64,000 bases of DNA from NCBI GenBank assembly GCA_963738835.1, contig CAVTYH010000001.1, forward strand, positions 124,001 to 188,000, given 5' to 3'. Position numbers and translations under genes: made by a program. Source of the DNA: CAVTYH01 sp963738835 (GTDB taxonomy: Bacteria; Planctomycetota; Planctomycetia; Pirellulales; JADZDJ01). Below, in pieces: positions 56,365 to 64,000 of this stretch. Positions within the stretch are counted from its first letter, which is position 1. Each line of letters starts with the position of its first letter. The notes beneath the pieces are model-generated. The model was not told the origin of the DNA. It did not search any database and worked only from the letters and a program-made list of their open reading frames with translations.

Positions 56365-56493
56365 ACGCGGTCCCGGCGCAGCCCGTTGGGGCAACGGATA
56401 AACACACCCTCACCGCGTAAAACGCTTGCCCCCTCAAACGCGGTAGGGCAGAATGGGGTTCTCGCTTCGTTTTCCGCAGCAAAGGAATCGATC

Positions 56494-57116
56494 ATGCTTA
56501 ACGTTCACGCTCAGCCAGTCGACACCCGCTGGAATGCTGCTCGCAGAGCCGATCGGACAATCCATGAAATGCTTGGGCTCGTAAAGGGCATTACTGCCGA
56601 CGGAGTGGTTACCACAGAAGAAACACTCTCGCTTCGAAATTGGATTATCGCTAATCCAGAGGCAGTTCAATCATGGCCGGGCGACGTTCTCTACCGACGC
56701 CTTGAGGACATCTTTGCCGACGGCGTCGTTGATGACACGGAGCGAAAGGAATCGTTCGAGTTTCTCCAAGACGTAACCGGAGAACGGTCATTTATCGAAG
56801 ATGGAAATTCCGCAACCCGATTGCCACTCGACGCTCCGCCGCCGGCGCTTTTGTTCGAAGACAGGACATATGTATTCACCGGACGCTTTCTTTTTGGAAC
56901 CCGTCGCGATGTGAGCAAGCTGTCTGCAAGCGCGGCGGTCTGTGCGAAAGCACGATCACAAAACGCACGAACTTCCTAATCATCGGCAACCTTGGCAGCC
57001 GCGATTGGATTCACACATCGTTCGGTCGCAAAATTCAAAAGGCGGTGGAATACAAAAATAAAGGGGCGAGCTTAGCGATCATTGCCGAAGAGCACTGGAC
57101 GCGTCAGCTAGTATAA
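56494..57116 (+). CDS. BRCT domain protein with TerB-like N-terminus, frameshifted
   Basis: About 207 residues in two frames. The N-terminal part contains two acidic loops (GLVKGITADGVVTTEETLSL and LEDIFADGVVDDTERKESF), as in TerB-like or TPR-BRCT host-interaction proteins. The BRCT domain starts PALLFEDRTYVFTGRFLFGT; after a break near 56910 the other frame continues CKRGGLCESTITKRTNFLII, GNLGSRDWIHTSFGRKIQKA and ends AIIAEEHWTRQLV. BRCT modules of this type are found in NAD-dependent ligases and phage or accessory proteins. It is the first gene of the AT-richer island. Confidence 0.75.
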
Positions 57117-57223
57117 TTTCGCCTAACTATGCCTGTTACATCCGGATACCGATCCAAGGCGAGCGACCTTGTGAATAAGACCTGCCCCGTTTTCATTTAG
57201 TTTTCAAGAGATGCGGTAATACT

Positions 57224-57850
57224 ATGGCTCTTCCGACAGCATACCTAACTAGCACAAAAAATCTTGAAGGCATTCTTAACGCTATGAAGACGGCGAAGGC
57301 GCCGCCTAAATTTAGCCAAGCCTTTCTTGAGTCACTTGAATTTAAGAGCAGCAGCGACAGGCTGATCATTGGTGTTCTAAAATCGCTCGGTTTTATAAAC
57401 GAGCAAGGAATTCCTGTTGATCGCTACTTCCAATTCTTAGATCAGACCCAGTCGGCAAAGGTATTAGCCAAAGGAATCGAGGAAGGATATTCTGATCTTT
57501 TTCAAGTAAATACCAAGGCGAATGAACTGCCGAGCACAGAAATCAGGAACAAATTAAAGACGCTTACGCAAGGAAAAGTCGGCGATTCAGTTCTCGATAA
57601 GATGTCCGCTACCTTTAAAGCATTGTGTGATCTTGCTGACTTTTCTAGCCGGACTACTGTTGTGGTCGAACAAGCAAACGTCCCATCGGATCACCCTCTT
57701 CAACCACCGCCCGAAACGAAAAAGGATATTCAGAGACAGGTAAGCCTTGGCGGTCTCGTCTACAACATTCAGATACATCTTCCAGAATCTCGCGACCATG
57801 CCGTTTACGATGCGCTTTTTCGAAGTCTACGAGAACATTTACTCGAATGA
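57224..57850 (+). CDS. DUF5343 domain protein
   Basis: A 208-residue protein. MALPTAYLTSTKNLEGILNA, KAPPKFSQAFLESLEFKSSS, DRLIIGVLKSLGFINEQGIP, VDRYFQFLDQTQSAKVLAKG match the DUF5343 family, whose members have a winged-helix-like DNA-binding look. The stop codon overlaps the start of the HEPN gene (ATGA), so the two are translationally coupled. The gene is visibly more AT-rich than its surroundings, consistent with horizontal transfer. An immunity or defence role is an inference from this pairing. Confidence 0.82.
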   Translation: MALPTAYLTSTKNLEGILNAMKTAKAPPKFSQAFLESLEFKSSSDRLIIGVLKSLGFINEQGIPVDRYFQFLDQTQSAKVLAKGIEEGYSDLFQVNTKANELPSTEIRNKLKTLTQGKVGDSVLDKMSATFKALCDLADFSSRTTVVVEQANVPSDHPLQPPPETKKDIQRQVSLGGLVYNIQIHLPESRDHAVYDALFRSLREHLLE

Positions 57851-58428
57851 ATAACGCCGATCAATTTTATGCTTTTGTCTTCAGAGGCTTGCTGTCCGAG
57901 GAAGCACTAGATTCAGCGGGGCGGACATTTCCATCAGTTGCCGCGAATTTGGACCCTAGTGTTCAGGCCAAATTGTCGCTGGGCTCGCTTGATGAAGATT
58001 TTGTTGCGAAGGCGAATCGCATGGCGGTCGTATACACTGCTATAGCTGCCTTTGAGAATGGCACGCGGAAACTTGTTGAAAAAGTGCTAGTCGAAGCCCA
58101 CGGAATCGATTGGTGGTCGACAAAAGTTTCTCAGAAGATCCGAGACAAGGCAGAAAACCGAAAAGTCGAAGAAGAAAAGTTTAAGTGGCACACGCCGAGA
58201 GGCGAGTCGCCAATTCACTATACCGATTTCGGTGAACTCGCAAATATTATTAGACAGAATTGGGCGGATTTTGAGCCACACGTTCCATCTCTTGAATGGG
58301 TAGACAGTGTCTTCGATATCATCGAAAGATCGAGAAATGTAATAATGCACAGTGGACAGCTCGCGGAGCGAGACGTTGAGCGTGTCGGCATCAATATAAG
58401 AGACTGGGTTGCCCAAGTTGGTGCATAA
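57847..58428 (+). CDS. Swt1-type HEPN domain protein (putative RNase)
   Basis: A 193-residue protein. The C-terminal HEPN domain contains the R-x4-H motif RNVIMH at residues 163-168, usually the RNA-cleaving residues of HEPN toxins. Helical segments AVVYTAIAAFENGTRKLVEK and FGELANIIRQNWADFE resemble Swt1-like HEPN proteins. The start overlaps DUF5343 by four bases. Together they fit a toxin-regulator or abortive-infection pair, although no such activity can be shown from sequence alone. Confidence 0.8.
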   Translation: MNNADQFYAFVFRGLLSEEALDSAGRTFPSVAANLDPSVQAKLSLGSLDEDFVAKANRMAVVYTAIAAFENGTRKLVEKVLVEAHGIDWWSTKVSQKIRDKAENRKVEEEKFKWHTPRGESPIHYTDFGELANIIRQNWADFEPHVPSLEWVDSVFDIIERSRNVIMHSGQLAERDVERVGINIRDWVAQVGA

Positions 58429-58517
58429 CGGTGTCGTAGCAGCAATTAGGGAAGGAAAAGGGAGAAGGCGTAGGTTGTCAGGAACCTTTTTTGGCCCGTA
58501 GCCCAGACCGGTGCCGT

Positions 58518-59048
58518 TCATTCAATCGCGGGCCGTTTCCGGCGATTGATTTCTGAAATCAGCAGCATCGAAGCTAGGCCGTAGCACAGCATCCAAAAGC
58601 CGCTGAAGGAGCGGAATTCGTAGCCGCAGGCTCGTTGGTATTCTGCGGCGGTGATTTGGCGGATCGCTCGGCCGTGGCTGGCAATGGAGTACGTGCCATC
58701 GGCTTCATGTCGTGGGCCGCCGAGGCCGCAAACGAACTGGAAAGCCGCGATGTCGAAGACAGCGTTAATGAACAGCAGGATAGCCAGCCAACGCATCCAC
58801 CTGGGGGCGTGGGCTACTAAAGCACGCCATCGGAACTGCAGTTCGGTTGGTCTTCCCGGGAGGGTAAACATCGCCGCAATGAGAACGACGAACATGCCGA
58901 CGTGCAAAATCAGAGCGAAGTACGGCCACACCTGTTGAGTATCGAAACCGAAGAAGCTGCCGAAATGCGCGGCGGTGCTCACGGCAAAACCCAGTCCAGC
59001 CAGCAGGGCGAAAATCTTGACACCAATTGTTGGCAGGGCGCGTTTCAT
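58518..59048 (-). CDS. integral membrane protein of unknown function
   Basis: A 176-residue protein from ATG 59048 (MKRALPTIGVKIFALLAGLG). Four membrane segments are likely: FALLAGLGFAVSTAAHF, YFALILHVGMFVVLIAAMF, LAILLFINAVFDIAAFQFV and FWMLCYGLASMLLISEI. A Cys-containing loop (CGLGGPRHEADGTYSIASHG) lies between helices 3 and 4. No family is recognised. Confidence 0.72.
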   Translation of the reverse strand: MKRALPTIGVKIFALLAGLGFAVSTAAHFGSFFGFDTQQVWPYFALILHVGMFVVLIAAMFTLPGRPTELQFRWRALVAHAPRWMRWLAILLFINAVFDIAAFQFVCGLGGPRHEADGTYSIASHGRAIRQITAAEYQRACGYEFRSFSGFWMLCYGLASMLLISEINRRKRPAIE

Positions 59049-59264
59049 GCCACCAGAATAACGCAACAATGCGGTAGGGTTCAAATCTTGTTTTTTGTGG
59101 GTAGTGGATTAGTTTGGTTTGCAAGTGTAGCCCTCACGCTCCGCGTGAGGGATTCTTCACGCAGAGCGTGAAGACTACACTCAGACTGGCCCACCACCTT
59201 TTTGTGCGCGATAGGCTACGTGTCTCCGTGGTAGAAAATCCTCCCGCCTAGCCTGGAATGGCCC

Positions 59265-59293
59265 TTGACTTTGAATCGTATGTACACTAGTAT
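59265..59293 (+). promoter_or_regulatory. orphan sigma-70-like promoter
   Basis: TTGACT at 59265-59270 and TAGTAT at 59288-59293 are 17 bases apart, and the spacer ends in GTATGTACAC, almost as in the promoter at 42088. It faces the palindrome cluster; no coding sequence begins downstream. Confidence 0.5.
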
Positions 59294-59327
59294 ACGGATT
59301 GGAGCTTAGTAGGCGGTAGGCGGCAGC

Positions 59328-59363
59328 ACCCTCACCCCGGCCCTCTCTCAAAGGGCGAGGGGA
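59328..59363. repeat. CCCTCACCCC palindromic repeat
   Basis: CCCTCACCCCGGCCCTCTCT is followed by CAAAGGGCGAGGGGA. It is nearly identical to the copy at 45696. Confidence 0.65.
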
Positions 59364-59384
59364 GGACGGCATGCAAGAGGCAAT

Positions 59385-59640
59385 AGATGGCCGCTTTGAA
59401 TGCACAAAACGACAAAATTCGTGGAATTATGTCGCAACGAAATTTGGAATTGCTCGGGAATTTCGCGATGAATCGGAAAATTGTTGCGACAGAATTCGGG
59501 AATTGTGCGCGAAAAAATCGATTTTCGTGTCGGTGCGACAAAATTGTGACGTTGCGGAAAGGCAAGTCGGCCACCGAGTTGGGCGCGGCGGCGGATCGGC
59601 GGAGTCGGAAATGGCGTGCGACAAAATTGAAGGCAGAAGG
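59385..59640. repeat. cluster of GCGACAAAATT palindromes
   Basis: Half-sites include CGACAAAATTC-GTG-GAATTATGTCG (one mismatch), CGAAATT...AATTTCG, GCGACAGAATTC, and two GTGCGACAAAATTG. The block is more AT-rich than its neighbours and shares the 12-mer GAATTATGTCGC with the cluster at 27440 (minus strand). Confidence 0.5.
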
Positions 59641-59815
59641 CAGCAAGGCAAAAGGCAGAACCCCCGGGCGACTCGCCCGGGGCTAAATCGTCAATCTGGG
59701 CAAAATATGCGCTGGAAAAATCTGCAAAATCGTATGAACCGACTGGGCGTGCTTGCGTATTATGTGGAGGCATCGATGGCGGTTGGATTTCCAAATGAAA
59801 TTCAAACCAGGGCCA

Positions 59816-59843
59816 TTGACACTTCAAATGGATTCATTAGAAT
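59816..59843 (+). promoter_or_regulatory. probable promoter of the 16S rRNA
   Basis: Consensus TTGACA (59816-59821) and TAGAAT (59838-59843) are 16 bases apart, on the same strand as the rRNA and about 395 bases upstream of it. A leader with TTGACAATT at 60015 follows. Confidence 0.5.
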
Positions 59844-60238
59844 CCTGAATCCTGGAGCGAGCGGCTCTGATAGTAAGGGCCGAACGATTCGGGGTTTTTT
59901 ATTCCCTCGGCGCGGTGTTGGCCTGCTTGGCCGGCACGTTAAAGCAGATCAGGCTCTTGAGCTTGTTCTACGAAAGAGGGCCGATTCGGCTTCTGCCGTT
60001 TCGGATATCGATCTTTGACAATTCGGTAGTTGACTTCTTTTGAGTTAGCCAGCACAAGTGATTGTGACCGGCGGCTGGAGTTGCGTTTGCCTTCGGGCAA
60101 CATTCTGTTTTCGGACAGAGTTAGCGTGGCTTTAGTCGTCATCCAACCAAGTTCAGACCATTTTGGTTTTTGGCTATTAACCCGGTGTCGTCGGCTTTGC
60201 CAGCAATGGTTGAGTCGGCGGCAGCGGTAAGCGTAAAA

Positions 60239-62143
<1,905 letters not shown>

Positions 62144-62806
62144 ATGACAAGCAACTGTGTTCACGTTGTGCCAGGCATTCCACGTTTATTGGTCATTTTT
62201 ACCATTTCCGCCCTGTGCCTGGCGAAAACGGACCTAGGCCGCGCTGACGTCATTATTTTTGACAACCTGAATACGCCTTCGCCGGACTCGTTTTTGGATG
62301 TCAAGTTTACTCAGTGGGATGCCCAAAGCTTCATCGTGGGAAACACCGCACTGCCGCTAAGCCTGGCTGAACTTAACATGCATGCCACAGACACTGGTGG
62401 TGGAAACTTCTTTCTGCGCCTGTACGACAACACAGGGGCCAACTTGCCAGGTTCGGTTCTCGAAACGCTCGCGGGAACTGCCGATCCGTTCAATGCCGGA
62501 ATTTACAGCTACACAGGATCCACGCTATTGACGGCAAACGCTACCTATTGGATTGTTGCTGGAGTAAGCGCAGGGTCGGCGAACTACAAATGGAACTTCG
62601 AACTGCCTTCGATGGTCGAAGAAGGCTCAACCGTCGGTTCAACATTTTCCTTCAATCAAGGTGCTACTTGGGTTACCCCAGCGTCGCCGCTGCTGACTTT
62701 TAACATGCGTGTTTCCGGCGTTCCAGAACCCAGCACGCTGGTGCTAATTGCGAATGGCGTTGCCATCTTGGCGCTTCTCCGTTGGCGAAACCGACGTGCC
62801 GCTTGA
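62144..62806 (+). CDS. PEP-CTERM exported protein
   Basis: A 220-residue protein with a signal peptide (FTISALCLAKTDLGRAD) and a beta-sandwich-like middle (AELNMHATDTGGGNFFLRLY, TYWIVAGVSAGSANYKWNF), similar to choice-of-anchor R-type domains. The C-terminus VPEPSTLVLIANGVAILALL followed by RWRNRR is the PEP-CTERM sorting signal, recognised by an exosortase. No exosortase gene is in the window. Confidence 0.9.
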   Translation: MTSNCVHVVPGIPRLLVIFTISALCLAKTDLGRADVIIFDNLNTPSPDSFLDVKFTQWDAQSFIVGNTALPLSLAELNMHATDTGGGNFFLRLYDNTGANLPGSVLETLAGTADPFNAGIYSYTGSTLLTANATYWIVAGVSAGSANYKWNFELPSMVEEGSTVGSTFSFNQGATWVTPASPLLTFNMRVSGVPEPSTLVLIANGVAILALLRWRNRRAA

Positions 62807-62900
62807 AACGGCATCCGCTTGCAGTTTGGCTCCAATCGGCCGAAAATGCGGCCAGGCGGTAGAGTTCCGAAGTATCGGTGAGTCAAACCGCAAATCAGAT

Positions 62901-63272
62901 ATGTCCAACACCGTTGAATGTCCGCATTGTCATCATTTCAATGCCGTGCCGATGGCGGGCATTGGACAGTACGTTACCTGCCACGCGTGTCGCTGCAAGT
63001 ACTACGTGTATGTGCCGCCGCTGGAGGAAGAGCGACGCAGTGCAACAATTGCCGAACCTGCGGTGACCAGTCACGAAGCGATTGCACGCGAATTCGACGA
63101 ATCCGGATTGGCAGTTGCACGGCGCGCGGAAAACAACGTGATGTTCCGCCAGGAATCTCTCCTGGCGACGATTCACGAAGACCTAGTCGATTTACGCCGA
63201 CGAATTACGATCGCTTGCTTTTTGTTCGTTGTCTGCTGCTCTGCCATCATTGCCTCAGTGCTGCTGCGGTAG
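62901..63272 (+). CDS. zinc-ribbon membrane protein
   Basis: A 123-residue protein. A CPHCHHFNAVPMAGIGQYVT region with CHAC provides a two-CxxC zinc ribbon. After a linker with an acidic helix (HEDLVDLRRR) one C-terminal membrane helix follows (ITIACFLFVVCCSAIIASVL). Similar MJ0042-like ribbon proteins are common in planctomycetes. Function is unknown. Confidence 0.75.
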   Translation: MSNTVECPHCHHFNAVPMAGIGQYVTCHACRCKYYVYVPPLEEERRSATIAEPAVTSHEAIAREFDESGLAVARRAENNVMFRQESLLATIHEDLVDLRRRITIACFLFVVCCSAIIASVLLR

Positions 63273-63313
63273 GACTGTTTGCGCGAAATGGTCTGGCTCC
63301 GAACGCAAACCCA

Positions 63314-64000
63314 TCAAGATTCTCCCGCGGCCAATCGCAGACGAATTGGCGTTTCACGTCCGTCGCGGAGGACGGTAATCGTCACCTCGTCGCCGGGATG
63401 GAAACTATCGATAACAGAGAGAAAATCGTCGGCATTCAACGTCGGCTTTCCGTTCACAGCCACCACGGTGTCGGCCGTGCTGCGATCGATCGTTTGGGCT
63501 TCGTAAACAAATGGCCCTTGTCGCTTGCGTTCCTTCACGACTTTGAAACCGCGAATGCCGGCCTGTTCGGCCGGACTGTTCGGCTGGACCGCGGCGATCA
63601 ACAGACCACGCTCCGTATTGTAAACCTTGGCGATGCCTGTATCGGGCCGCGTGACGTGGCCGTTGGCAATCAGTTCTGGCACCACGCGGGAAATTACGTT
63701 TGATGGAATCGCGAAGCCGATGCCTGTGTTTTGGCCGGTTTTGCTGGCGATGGCGGTATTCATGCCGATCAGTCGGCCGTGGCTATCGAGCAGTGGTCCG
63801 CCGGAATTTCCGGGATTGATGGCGGCGTCGATTTGAATGATTGATTTAATCGTGCGGTTGTTCCGCGCCGGCAGCGAGCGATTTAGGCTCGAGACAATTC
63901 CGGTTGTCAACGTGCGTTCGAAGCCGAATGGATTCCCGAGTGCAAACACGCGCTGTCCGACTTTCAATCGCGTGGAGTCACCGAAGTGCACTGGGAACAG
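63314..64000 (-). CDS. HtrA/DegP-like serine protease with PDZ domain, 5' part outside
   Basis: The C-terminal 229 residues of a trypsin-like quality-control protease. The catalytic Ser lies in DAAINPGNSGGPLLDSHGRL (GNSGGPL), preceded by GQRVFALGNPFGFERTLTTG and followed by GIGFAIPSNVISRVVPELI. One PDZ domain starts GLLIAAVQPNSPAEQAGIRG and contains VVAVNGKPTLNADDFLSVID. The catalytic His and Asp and any signal peptide lie beyond the window end. Usually located in the periplasm. Confidence 0.92.
   Translation of the reverse strand: MFPVHFGDSTRLKVGQRVFALGNPFGFERTLTTGIVSSLNRSLPARNNRTIKSIIQIDAAINPGNSGGPLLDSHGRLIGMNTAIASKTGQNTGIGFAIPSNVISRVVPELIANGHVTRPDTGIAKVYNTERGLLIAAVQPNSPAEQAGIRGFKVVKERKRQGPFVYEAQTIDRSTADTVVAVNGKPTLNADDFLSVIDSFHPGDEVTITVLRDGRETPIRLRLAAGES

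Larger units (their letters stand above)
59049..60238. other. gene-free region upstream of 16S rRNA
   Basis: No protein gene is supported. It holds paired repeats of CTCACGCTCCGCGTGAG type (59130-59178), an orphan promoter (59265), a CCCTCACCCC repeat (59328), a cluster of GCGACAAAATT palindromes (59385-59640), an AAGGCAGAAGGCAG simple repeat (59630-59660), a probable rRNA promoter (59816) and the rRNA leader. Confidence 0.55.

Overview
The window looks like a chromosomal contig from a planctomycete, probably of the Pirellulales type. The evidence is a 16S rRNA with planctomycete signature stretches and no 23S or 5S gene within the 2.2 kb that follow, a secreted protein opening with the FERLEDRRML (LEPR-type) leader, a PEP-CTERM protein, a dockerin-bearing beta-propeller protein, a DUF1559-type pseudopilin, an HTTM membrane protein, and many secreted or HEAT/LRR proteins of planctomycete style. 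Base composition is moderately GC-rich, genes are loosely packed on both strands, and intergenic DNA is rich in small palindromic repeats.

Layout. 1-7.2 kb: the 3' part of an RND efflux permease; a stitched-together set of gene remnants (phosphoketolase N-terminus, glycogen phosphorylase middle, LOG-family C-terminus); a SulP anion transporter; and the glycogen debranching enzyme GlgX. 7.2-10.2 kb is a small accessory patch: a decayed IS3-family element with matching ends and a 4-bp target duplication, a second solo left end of the same IS abutting a broken DUF1801 gene, one unknown gene and a half-tRNA remnant. 10.3-24.1 kb: membrane proteins, tRNA-Ala, a flippase-like protein, a beta-helix protein, an HTTM pair, an Old Yellow Enzyme homologue, RlmI, an alpha/beta hydrolase, a class IV aminotransferase, a GGDEF protein and a Ser/Thr kinase. 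24.4-27.0 kb: a BlaI repressor and an M56 (BlaR1-like) peptidase fused to a secretin-like domain, behind a BlaI-type operator. 27.0-30.1 kb: a gene-free stretch and a heavily frameshifted penicillin acylase. 30.3-37.6 kb: SRPBCC and rhodanese proteins, tRNA-Leu with a duplicated 3' end, an SH3 protein, a STAS/anti-sigma-kinase partner-switching pair and a GYF protein. 38.0-41.4 kb: two Cys-rich secreted proteins and an FHA-nucleotide cyclase. 41.4-42.3 kb has no gene but holds two copies of a structured element with covarying arms. 42.3-55.5 kb: LRR, CARDB, cupin, pseudopilin, deacetylase, HEAT and SBBP/dockerin proteins. 56.5-58.4 kb is a more AT-rich accessory island: a BRCT protein and a DUF5343 + Swt1-type HEPN gene pair that looks like a toxin/defence module. 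59.1-64 kb: a gene-free repeat region, the 16S rRNA, a PEP-CTERM protein, a zinc-ribbon protein and an HtrA-like protease cut by the window edge.

A striking general feature is that many conserved genes carry one or more single-base frameshifts. Either the region is decaying or the underlying assembly has indel errors; the sequence alone cannot decide. The two most unusual signals are the covarying hairpin elements at 41.5-42.1 kb, led by a strong promoter, and the DUF5343/HEPN pair at 57.2-58.4 kb.
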